Shown here: positions 55,190 through 64,000 of the stretch, in pieces
Layout: each line of letters begins with the position of its first letter
How positions within the stretch are numbered: position 1 is the first letter of the stretch
Source: Toxorhynchites rutilus septentrionalis
Taxonomy: Eukaryota; Arthropoda; Insecta; Diptera; Culicidae
Direction: 5' to 3'
Length of the DNA: 64,000 nucleotides
Assembly: GCF_029784135.1 (NCBI RefSeq)
Contig: NC_073746.1
Coordinates: 241,174,307-241,238,306 of the forward strand
Notes under the pieces: model-generated
What the model saw: the letters and a program-made list of their open reading frames with translations, nothing else
Told to the model about the DNA's origin: nothing
Database searches by the model: none
Made by a program: the position numbers and the translations under genes

Positions 55190-55818
55190 GATTTAAGCTT
55201 CCGGAAGCATTCTGTGGCTCTCCGATACCTCTTGCCGCAGTGCTTGAATTAAGCTATCAGAACCAGCCGAATCGCTAGGTGTCTCATAAGAGATGTTGAT
55301 GATGCTGCTCCCGATTTCCTTCAACCGAATATCTTTCTCGGGATAGTCATGTTTCCTCCCATTAGAAAACTGGACTGATTCTGCGGATGTTACTGATGTT
55401 TTTTAATAGATTCAACTCTTGCTTTATGTCAATCAAGATCTTTCGGCGAAACTTCCGGTTTTGATTTCCGGAGGCATAAGAATCGTTGGCTTTTCTGACA
55501 GTAGGAACAGCTAAAAATAAACTAAAAAAAAACTACAAATGTTGTGTATTAATTGTATAATCTGGATTTCTATAAATTTACCTGTGGGTATCTGTTTTCG
55601 ACGATATTGTTCTTCCAAGCCATCGAAACAATCACGGGCAATCTGAACTGAAGTGAAGCGAGCAAATGTACATGTTTTTTGGTATTGCTGTTTAGGTCCT
55701 GTCCGAAGAATCGAAGCCATTTCTTCCGAATGGTCATATCCATCGGGATTCGATGAAATGATAATTTGAGGGATATGTTTTCATAATTCGAGTTGGACCC
55801 GTGCCGGGTGCCACTCAT
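55190..55818 (-). pseudogene. THAP-domain gene fragment (decayed)
   Basis: On the minus strand 55818-55620 reads MSGTRHGSNSNYENISLKLS and FHRIPMDMTIRKKWLRFFGQ, which fits the N-terminal half of a THAP zinc finger (hydrophobic SFHR-P then KKWL). After a shift near 55650, RDCFDGLEEQYRRKQIPTG follows, matching its second half. The expected C-x-x-G-C of the first loop reads R-x-x-G-S, and the C-x-x-H reads differently, so the zinc site is lost. Downstream to 55190 a broken continuation is visible. It could come from a P-element-like or host THAP gene. Confidence 0.5.
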
Positions 55819-56380
55819 CGAACCATAGAGTTGTCTGAAAATGGGAATATTTTATATACATTCCGTCGCAGTCGATCCGTCGTATAAACACCAGTTTCAA
55901 AAAGCAGCACAGAAATAACACATTCAGGGTACTAATTCCGAAAAGCCTTTAACGTTAATGGTTTACTAATTTCTCTATCTCACATATTATTAACGTATTT
56001 AAAAAAAAAATAGCGAAACACTGAAATATTACAAAAAAAAAAAACACTTGTTATGAATTGCTTTGCAATCGTTGCTTTTCGTCAAAGCTAAGATGTCATA
56101 GTTGAGAGTGTATAAGTGAATCCTGTCCTACACTGGAGAAAACCATTAGTAAATGCAGCTACCAAATCTTTAGTAGTTGAAACATTGGTAAAATTTACAC
56201 ATGTTTTGTACATATTACCAAAATTCTGTAAAACTGATGTCAGATACAATTTACATTTTTACCAATGATTCGTAAATTTTACTTCATAACATAAGTAATC
56301 TATAGTATGTTCATAACTAGTAACTGTGTGTGCAATCGCCATTCCTCTAGTGGAAGAGAATCGATTCGGAGGTAAATGAT
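55819..56380. other. no gene seen; possible small foldback
   Basis: Around 56190-56285 ATTGGTAAAATTTAC words recur on both strands, hinting at a small foldback. Nothing else seen. Confidence 0.35.
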
Positions 56381-57240
56381 GTTTTTTTTTTCCAAAATAT
56401 ATATTTTTATAAAGGCTCATATGGCGTTAGCCTCACGGGGCCGGGAGTTCAATACAATTTTTCTTATTATCTATGTTAGTAATATGTAACCGATTACTCG
56501 CGGTTGGCTCGAGGTTAGTATTACAAGTGTTTTCGTAATTGGAATGTTGCTGTCTCCAATGCTCTGTACGTGTGCCCGACACGGGATACTTCCTATTGGG
56601 ATGCAGCTGACCATTAATCAGCAATGCCCCCCTAGTCTGTACCTCATATCTAGCGTGGTGCGTCTTTCTCGACTCGAGGAATCCAGGATAGAATGGTCAC
56701 TAGCCGGCGCAATCATCAGTTCATGTAGAGTTGTCATGAGCGGTACAACCTTTGGCTCTTGTTGAATGATCAGTGGATTGCACAACCTTTGGCCCGTGTA
56801 TCTGTAAAGAGTGTGTGTATGTATTGCCGCGACTAAGTAAAAGTTTATCGATCGGATAGGAGGGATATGAAACGGGGACACAACGAAGGAAACATCATTA
56901 AATGTTGACATCGGCGTTTCTGAGGAACAGGTATAGATGAAGCAGAAGATCAGGATCACGGCTACCTAAGATATCCCGGACGGGGATATCCGATTGTCTG
57001 CCTTGTGCTCTTAGTGCTCTAGAGAGCTGAGAGCGAGCAGCATGGAACTGGATACACGACCAGACAACATGCTCGATGTCGTGGTAGCCATCGCCACAAT
57101 CACAAAGATTGTTTGCTGCGAGCCCAATGCGATAGAGATGCGCGTTTAGGTTGTAGTGATTGGACATAAGCCGAGATATCACGCGAATGAAATCACGACC
57201 TACATTCAATCCCTTGAACCATGCCCTCGTCGAGACCTTA

Positions 57241-58530
57241 AGGCCCATTTATACGTTGCTAGTAGCTGACTTTACAGTGAGCAGCTACTGGGCCGGTGAA
57301 CTCGCTTGACAATTGGTTGACTCGCCTTGTCCGTTCACACAGTGTGAGCTGCTGACGAGAAACTAGATACTACTGCATTGGCTTACCAGGGATGCCAGAT
57401 GATTTTTCAAATGTCCATCAAATAGTCAGAAACAGCAATCAGGTCCGAATTTGTCAGATGATTGATCCCAAATCGAGTTCTCTATTGACAGTTTTTTATT
57501 ACACATTTACACATTTTTATCGCGAAATACACGCTGACCGTGTATAAAAACACTTTGAGCTGAATTTCTTCGAACTGAAGGTACTATCCGAAAAAGCAGA
57601 AGGGCAAAAGGATTTGGGCCAGGAATTGGATGCAAGGAAAAGGAGCAACAAAAGTAATACTGAAGGTACTCTACGATGATGATCCTCCAGAGTACAGAGC
57701 AGTGTTGAGAAAAACACCTGAATAAGTGGAAACACTGTTGGAATTCATTGGTCCAAAAATACAACGCCATGATACACTCATGAGAGGTGCTATACCTGCA
57801 AGAGTGAAATCAAAAAACGACATTGATGTGGCTTTCTTCTGGAATATCGTTCAGATTGTTGTCGATATGTTTTAGAATCTCGAAAGCATTCATAGCTAAG
57901 ATAATTCCGGAAGTATGTGATGCTATAAATGGCAGTCTAAAATATTTTTTAAAAATTTATTTATTTCGCCTTGCCAACAGCTTGTACCAATTCGTGAAAT
58001 AAAAATGATAGTAGATTTGCAAGTGAATGAATGAAAATGTCCTTTTTTAATTCGAATATGTATTCTGTTTCTTAGATCAATACTTTTTTTTGCAAGTTGT
58101 GTGTGAATTTTGAATGAAAATTGTGCCTGATAATGATTCTATATTAGAGATTCTCAAGAAAACTATCTCAAAAAGAAAGCGTGCCCGCCAGCGTGCAAAA
58201 CAAAATAACAACGATTTCGTTTAGAAACTATGAGATTTTTATTTATTTTTCCAATAATTGTAAAGTCTATAAATATCTTCGTATATTTTCAATTATCTTA
58301 AAAATAGAGACATTTCTTTACATTTGGCATCCCTGATTCGAACACTAAATTTTGTTTTTGACGTTTTGAGGGATGCGAGTGCGAGTGAATTCAAAAAACT
58401 TTGAAGTAGCTCGCACGCCGGAAAACACATGACACTAACTGGCATGATGTGTTCACACGGTGTGAGTAGCTGCACTGCAGCAACTGACTAGACCGACTCG
58501 TATGCTTACTCGCACCGTCTGAACCCGGCT
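57241..58530 (+). mobile_element. PIF/Harbinger element, non-autonomous
   Basis: TTA lies on both sides (57238-57240 and 58531-58533). The ends AGGCCCATTTATACG and AGCCGGGTTCAGACGG are imperfect inverted repeats. GTTCACACNGTGTGAG-type words recur near both ends (57330 and 58450). The interior has a transposase remnant. 1,290 bases. Confidence 0.85.
57681..57821 (+). pseudogene. Harbinger transposase N-terminal remnant
   Basis: Frame reading gives DPPEYRAVLRKTPE, a stop, then VETLLEFIGPKIQRHDTLMR and GAIPARVK. This matches the conserved N-terminal stretch of PIF/Harbinger transposases (F-x-x-LL-x-x-x-x-P-x-I-x-x-x-DT-x-x-R-x-AI), which supports the class called from the TTA duplication. The catalytic domain is absent. 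Confidence 0.72.
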
Positions 58531-61478
58531 TTAGGGATAATCGTGTGTAACCAACGACCGAACTCATATCCACTCCACATGCGCTGCCATCTTACGAGCG
58601 TATACTGACGAGGAATGTGGAAAAATTCATTATAAGCAATTTGCCTTTCAAAAAGAGTGCCTTCAAAAGCGCCCACCTTAGCTAGCGAGTCCGCTTTCTC
58701 ATTTCCCGGAATCGAGCAATGAGAGGGAACCCATGCTAAGGTAATCTTGAATAATTTTTCGACCAAAACACTCAATAGTTGTCTTATTTTTGTTAGGAAA
58801 TAAGATGAGCGTTTATCAACCTTCATTGAGCGGATTGCCTCTATTGAGCTGAGACTGTCTGAAAAAATAAAATAGTGGTCGATGGGCAATGTTTCAATGA
58901 TCCCTAATGGGTAATATATCGCACCCAGTTCAGCGACATACACGGAACAAGGATCTTTGAGTTTGAAAGAGGCACTGGAATTTTCATTGAAGATGCCGAA
59001 GCCAGTGGACCCGTTTATGAATGAACCGTCAGTAAAGAACATTTTCTCAGATCTAACTATGCCCCCATATTCTGCCGAAAATATCGGCGGAATAGAATCT
59101 GAGCGTAGATGATCTGGGATTCCATGGATCTTTTGTCGCATGGACAGATCGAAATTGACAGAGGAATTGCAAAAGTATGGGAAGCAAACTTGGTTAGAGA
59201 TGCCTGGTGAAGGGTACACGTCGTGGGTAAGGTACTCATGGTATAAAGACATAGAACTTGACTGAGGAATCAGTTGGAGTAGATTTTCGAAGTTATCAAT
59301 CACCAATGGATTCATGATCTTGCAACGGATGAGAAATCTGTAGGATAATTCTGTGAACCGAAGAGTAAGCGGGGGTACTCCTGCCAAAACTTCGAGACTC
59401 ATCGTATGTGTCGAATGCAAACACCCCATTGCTATACGCAAGCAACGATATTGTATTCTCTCCAGCTTGAGAATATGAATCCTGGCAGCTGATCGGAAGC
59501 AAAAACTGCCATATTCTAACACTGATAATATCGTTGTTTTGTATAACTGAATGAGGTCTCCTGGATGGGCACCCCACCATGTTCCGGTTATTGTTTGGAG
59601 AAAATTGATTCTTTGCTGGCATTTCTGTTTCAAATACGCAATGTGTATTCCCCAGGTACATTTAGAGTCAAAATATACTCCAAGGTATTTGAAAAACATC
59701 GAGTGCTTGATCGTTTTGCCGGATAGGTGAAGCTGGAATTGGGCGGGTTCGTGCTTCCTAGAAAAAACGACCATTTCGGTTTTCTCCGTAGAGAATTCGA
59801 TACTCAGCTTGAGAGCCCACGTGAACAGATTGTTCAGGGTATCTTGCAACGACTTTTTCAGAACGACGGGATTAGTACCCGTGATGGAAATAACTCCATC
59901 GTCTGCAAGTTGTCTCAGCGTGCAGTCTCTAGTTAGACAATCATCTATATCATTGACGTAAAAACTGTACAAGAGGGGGCTTAGGCAGGAGCCTTGTGGT
60001 AGGCCCATAAAACTGTATCGAGAAGATTTCAAGCTGCCATGATTGAAAAACATGTGCTTTTCTGACAGTAAATTGTACAGGAAATTATTCAGAATTGGTG
60101 AAAGTCCACGATTATGAAGTTTCTCTGAGAGAATTTCCATGGAAACTGAATCAAATGCCCCTTTGATATCGAGAAAAACGGAAGCCATTTGTTCTTTGCG
60201 AGCAAATGCGATTTGGATTTCAGAAGATAGCAGCGCGAGACAATCATTTGTCCCTTTACCTCGGCGGAAGCCAAACTGCGTATTTGACAGCAAATTGTTC
60301 GCTTCAACCCACTTGTCCAAACGAAGTAGAATCATTTTCTCTAACAATTTACGAATACAGGATAACATTGCAATCGGCCTATACGAGTTGTGATCGCAAG
60401 CCGGCTTGTTGGGTTTCCGTATGGCTATCACTCTCACTTGTCTCCAGTCATGCGGGACAATATTCAGCTCCAGAAACTTGTTGAACAAGTTCAGCAAACG
60501 CTGTTTTGCCAAGTCGGGAAGATTCTTCAACAAGTTGAATTTAATCTTGTCCGACCCCGGAGCTGAATTGTTACATGAGAGGAGGGCAATTGAGAATTCC
60601 ACCATCGAAAAATTCTCATAGTCGCATTGGAGCGGAATGTCGCGTACGACGCTTTGTGCAGGAACGGAATCGGGACAAACCTTTCTTGCAAATTTGAAAA
60701 TCCAACGGTCAGAGTATTCCTCACTTTCATTTGTATGGTTCCAGCCACGCATTCTCCTAGCCGTATTCCAAAGAGTGCTCATAGCGGTCTCCCTTGACAA
60801 ACCATTGACGAACTTTCGCCAATATCCACGCTTTTTTGCTTTAATCAGACCTTTTAGTTTGGCTTCTAGAGCTTGGTGCTTTCGAAACCATTCCACTAGT
60901 CCAGTTTTCCGGAATTTTTTGAAAGCGGATGATTTTTCAAGGTAGACCTTTGAACACTCCTTGTCCCACCAAAGTGATGGAGGACGACGTCGGAAAGTGG
61001 TAGCAGGAACACGTTTCTTTTGAGCTTGAAGTGCGCTTTCGTAAATCAAACTCGATATAAAATTATACTCTTCGAGTGGAGGAAGTTCATGCATTGAAAC
61101 AAGTGCTTCAGATATTATTTCTGCAAATTTTCTCCAGTCAATATTTTTCGTGAGGTCATACGCAATATCGACTGACTCACGAGAACCTGATTCATTGGCG
61201 ATCGATAAAATTATTGGCAGGTGGTCACTACCGTGGGGATCTTGGATTACCTTCCACGTGCAATCCAGGGATAACGAAGAAGAGCAAAGTGATATGTCTA
61301 GCATGCTTGCCCGTGCAGGAGGGTTGGCTATTCTAGTTGCTTCCCCAGTATTCAAAACTGTCAATTTGAAGTTGTCACACAGATCATAAATCAAAGTGGC
61401 ACGGTTGTCATCGTAGAGTGAACCCCATGCTGTTCCATGGGAGTTGAGGTCACCTAAGATTAGCCGCGGCTCCGGCAC

Positions 61479-61896
61479 ACAACGAGAGGATATTCGCCGT
61501 GGTGCAAAGGCGAGTAAGGTTAAACCGGGAGACATAGTTATCGTTGAACTCCCTTTCCGATATAGAGGTGAAAGTAGGTTCAGCGCGATGCGTTTTACTG
61601 TGATGCATGAACGAAACGGCAGCTTGATCCTTTGTAATTCTGGGGGGTCATCATGTGAGGCGTCATGCTACGCAGACCAAGAAGGTCCAGGTCCAGAATT
61701 ATCTAATCCCATAGGTTCGGCCAGGGATGGTTTCCTTGAGCGACAAAATTTTTCATCAGGGCGGAAACTATCGGTTTGTGTCGTCAGCATAAATTTTCAA
61801 TGCAGACTTTGATTTCTCCTAATGATTTTACTTTGTAATGTATAATGTATAGCTTTTTTTTCAATTTGTTTTATTTTCTCTAGAGAAAAAGGGGGA
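61479..61896 (+). pseudogene. Ty3/gypsy polyprotein 3' end with polypurine tract
   Basis: The frame from about 61490 gives KVKPGDIVIVELPFRYRGES and RFSAMRFTVMHERNGSLILC, the C-terminal tail of a Ty3/gypsy integrase that recognises DNA. After about 61670 the reading is shifted. The purine tract GAGAAAAAGGGGGA at 61883-61896 is the plus-strand primer and is followed by an LTR-like TG. The 5' part of the element is missing and it abuts the truncated I-clade LINE. Confidence 0.75.
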
Positions 61897-62160
61897 TGTG
61901 TGGGACACGACATAACTACTGTATGTCACCCTGCATTATATACTGCATATGCCGATGTGTAGTAAGAGATTGCACACAGCTCCGCAGTGAGAGTTTAACA
62001 GCCAAACTGGTAAGACAAGTGATAGGATTCCAGACAGTGAATGGCGTAATGGGGGATTTCCTGATGGAGTTTGATGTCACACAGGTACATGTTACGAAAG
62101 AAAAATGGTAGGAAAAAATGTCAAACAAACTGCGATTTGTTGGTCCAACATTGGTGCAAT
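61897..62160 (+). mobile_element. probable 3' LTR of the gypsy element (end not defined)
   Basis: It begins TGTGTGGGACACGACATAAC directly after the polypurine tract. No second LTR is in the window, and the CA end could not be fixed. Confidence 0.5.
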
Positions 62161-62219
62161 ATCAGTGAAAATGTTGCTTCTCATTTGTGATGATTACCTA
62201 TCAGGGATTATGAAAATAT

Positions 62220-63370
62220 TTTGACGTAGGATTACGTCTTTCGGGAACATATTGGGGTACAAATTGAAAAACGAATATCGATCGCATAGTGAAAAATGTC
62301 CAATTTCAAACGCTTATTGCTCAGTCATTTCATGACGGATTGATGAGATTTTTACATCAAAACATAGCGGCAATTTTTCACCTTGAATAAAATAATTTAT
62401 ATCATGTAATTAACTATCGAACAATTGAAAAATCTCAACCCCTATCCAAACGGTACTGATTGGTCGAAATTGACGTCATTTCGTTTTCGCTTGCTTCGCT
62501 TCTTTCGTTCCCCGATAAGTCAAATATTTGCATGGCGGACGAGTGGGGGGCGCCTATTTCTCACATACCAACTGATAGAAAAGGACGGTAGCATTTTTGG
62601 ATTTCTCAATCTCGTTCAACGCTCAGATCGGCAAACATCTGGGCTTCTAGTGTGCAGTGCTCTACAAATCATCCAACACCATGCGGCAAAGGAGAGGAAG
62701 CCATCGGCAACCAACGATGGATGCGGTGCGGCAAAGGGAGCAAAGAAGAAGAAGCAGCGGAGAGCATCGAATTAAATCTAGTGTGCATTGCTGGTTCGCT
62801 CCTCTTCACATCAACAATTGGATGCGGCAAAGGAGTCAGAGGAGCGAAGTGCATGGTATCACACTCGCTATCCGTCGTTTAGCTCGTCGTGGTTGTGTCA
62901 ATCAAACCCTCGCAAATCGACGCACAGAAGTCGATGGCGCCAAAGTCAAGGAAAGCATCAGCGAATCCGTAAAAGCTACCGCTCCCAAAACAAAACTGCT
63001 ACATCCGACGCAGCAGATTCCGTACAACCCATTAAACCATTCCAGTCCTTCTCAGAACTATCAATTTGTTTTGAAACAAAAGAGTTTATTTTACTGTTTT
63101 CCACTTACCACAAAAACTATATAAAACTATGATCAAAAATACTGTTTATTTTTACATTTTCTACTAACAACTAACAGGGAACCATCATATCACGTCTAGA
63201 AATGTTTGAAATTTTCGTAGGGGCATATTGCAATAACCGATTCATTCGAGGAAATGTCTATAAGTATTCGATTAATCGAGCGAATATTCGTTGACCAGAC
63301 ATCGATAAAAATTACGTCAAATATAATTTTAAATAAACATCGAAGTGCTAAATAATATATTTTTAATGAA
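62220..63370 (+). repeat. GACGTAG-motif repeat unit with histone-like cassette (copy E1)
   Basis: It starts TTTTGACGTAGGATTACGTC, followed by TCGGGAACATATTGGGGTAC and a 250-base AT-rich leader. A histone-like cassette follows (next entry), then an ATTCGATTAATCG segment like the start of hAT-like element 1. A second leader starts at 63384. Confidence 0.7.
62459..63080 (+). pseudogene. decayed histone-gene-like cassette (H4 core, H2B-like tail, 3' stem-loop)
   Basis: In order: CCAAT-type ATTGG at 62459; octamer ATTTGCAT at 62526-62533, the classic H2B promoter word; a leader GTGCAGTGCTCTACAAATCA near 62650; a lysine-rich stretch AAKGAKKKKQRRAS at about 62734-62775, like the H2B N-tail; then 62816-62903, where GCGKGV and, one frame over, GITLAIRRLARRGCVN match the histone H4 start and its AIRRLARRGGVKR core. 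A bracket AGTCCT-TCTC-AGAACT at 63044-63059 has the 6-base stem and 4-base loop of the histone 3' end, with one mismatch. A GAAACAAAAGAG purine stretch follows. Frames are broken and the middle is deleted, so it makes no histone. Confidence 0.62.
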
Positions 63371-63383
63371 ATCGTTTTGGCGG

Positions 63384-63650
63384 ATTACGTCTTTCGGGAA
63401 CATATTGGGGTACAAATTGAAAATCGAAAATCGAGTACATTGTGAAAATTGTCCAATTTCAAACGCTTATTACTCAGTCATTTCTTGATGGATTGATGAA
63501 ATTTTTGCGTCAATCGATTTCGGCACTCCATAATTTTTTTTTATATTGAAGAAAATAATATATGTTATGAAACTAATTATTGAATAGTTGGAAAATCTCA
63601 ACCCCTTTCCTAACGGAAATACCCACTTTTGATTAGTCGAAATTGACGAC
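63384..63650 (+). repeat. second leader of the same family (copy E2)
   Basis: GATTACGTCTTTCGGGAACA and about 265 following bases repeat 62230-62480 directly, down to TCTCAACCCCT and GTCGAAATTGACG. After it, instead of the histone-like body, a 94-base tandem repeat follows. Confidence 0.78.
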
Positions 63651-63659
63651 ACATGCGGC

Positions 63660-63945
63660 GGTTCCCCAACAGAGACATCAAAACCAAGCAGCCTGGGGGA
63701 AGTCGGCATTGCAAATACATGAAAGAAGGGGGAGCTTTTGCTCCCAGCGAAATGTGTTCCCTAACAGAGACATCAAAACCAAGCTGCCTGGGGGAAATCG
63801 GTTTGCAAATACATGAATGTAGGGGGAACTATTGTTCCCGCCGAAATGTATTCACTAACAGAGACGTCAAAACCAAGCTGCCTGGGGGAAATCGACATTG
63901 CAAATATATGCAAGTCGGGGGCATTTTTGTATTGAAATTAAGGTT
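63660..63945 (+). repeat. tandem repeat, about 94-95 bases, three units
   Basis: Each unit has CAGAGACATCAAAACCAAGC, then TGCCTGGGGGAA, TTGCAAATA and ATG, and a GGGGGA...GCTCCC-type small hairpin. Starts of AGAGAC(A/G)TCA are at 63671, 63766 and 63860. A 98-codon open stretch runs through it, which I take as a by-product of the repeat. Confidence 0.85.
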
Positions 63946-64000
63946 TTAAGTTTAAATTTGGAACTTTAATGTTGATTGCTTCGTGAAATTTCATATCAAT

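Larger units (their letters stand above)
56898..61473 (-). pseudogene. I-clade ORF2 polyprotein, split by a Harbinger element
   Basis: From 61473 down: end of the endonuclease (LGDLNSHGTAWG, GSDHLPIILS), reverse transcriptase (SYRPIAMLSCIRKLLEKMI, VFLDIKGAFDSV, GLPQGSCLSPLLYSFYVNDI, RQLADDGVIS), RNase H (FFTDGSFINGSTGFGIFNE, VAELGAIYYPLG, FIFSDSLSSIEAI, VPSHCSIPGNEKADSLAK) to HTIIPK at 58534, then after the insertion VSTRAWFKGLNVGRDFI to the stop at 56898-56900. No stop other than those caused by the insertion was seen over about 1,090 residues. The LINE was therefore fairly intact when it was hit. Confidence 0.92.
56381..61478 (-). mobile_element. second I-clade LINE, minus strand, 5'-truncated and interrupted
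   Basis: The 3' end (T run at about 56382-56391 on the plus strand) is at the left. The coding region lies at 56898-57237 and 58534-61473. ORF1 and the first part of the endonuclease are missing: reading begins at PEPRLILGDLNSHGTAW. It is clearly related to the 43133-49168 element but a different subfamily. The Harbinger element at 57241-58530 splits it. Confidence 0.92.

Noticed and set aside
57507..57770. 87-residue minus-strand gene in the Harbinger element
   Set aside because: The plus strand carries recognisable Harbinger transposase text across the same stretch.
62650..63124. functional histone gene
   Set aside because: The frame is broken, most of the H4 core is deleted and the stem-loop has a mismatch.
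63653..63949. 98-residue repetitive protein
   Set aside because: The unit length is about 94-95 bases, so the frame is not kept between units, and there is no start context. By-product of the tandem repeat.

Overview
This window looks like gene-poor, transposon-packed chromosomal DNA from a culicine mosquito, probably Aedes. The grounds are an AT-rich background, spliced animal genes with GT-AG introns, and a mix of elements typical of mosquitoes: I-clade and RTE-clade LINEs, an R4/Dong-type LINE with a restriction-like endonuclease, a DD37E Tc1/mariner element, a mariner, hAT, Harbinger, pogo and piggyBac-like MITEs, and a tRNA-derived SINE. The species is inferred from these families, not proved.

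Three host genes are well supported. They are a Cdc7-type kinase (minus, about 3.6-5.6 kb, two exons), an FKBP15-like WH1/coiled-coil protein (plus, 18.7-20.5 kb, three exons) and a CCCH zinc-finger/G-patch protein of the ZGPAT type (minus, 25.9-27.5 kb, two exons). Weaker gene-like pieces are an unidentified reading frame at 5.9-6.2 kb, a decayed THAP-domain exon near 55.6 kb, a coiled-coil fragment near 49.6 kb and a decayed histone-gene-like cassette near 62.5-63.1 kb.

Layout: 0-3.3 kb holds a copia scrap, a repeat carrying a GACGTAG/CTACGTC motif and an I-element scrap. 3.6-6.5 kb holds the kinase and a foldback MITE. 7.5-13.6 kb is a deep nest: a hAT-like element holds a second hAT-like element, which holds a SINE, a mariner (itself holding a MITE) and a TTAA-flanked element (itself holding an RTE element that is interrupted again). 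13.9-18.6 kb is a cluster of MITEs and a second copy of the second hAT-like element, ending 60 bp before the FKBP15-like start codon. 20.8-25.3 kb holds decayed LINE and Tc1 pieces and three MITEs. 28.2-49.2 kb lies between matching pogo-like ends and holds a SINE, four same-direction copies of the R4-type LINE and an apparently intact 6-kb I-clade LINE. 50.5-54.7 kb holds more MITEs and a DD37E element with one frameshift. 56.4-61.5 kb is a reversed I-clade LINE split by a Harbinger element. 61.5-64 kb holds a Ty3/gypsy 3' end, the histone-like cassette and short tandem repeats.

The elements do not form a joint pathway. The window is best read as a layered insertion record. Several target-site duplications, and empty sites in second copies inside the same window, give the order of events.
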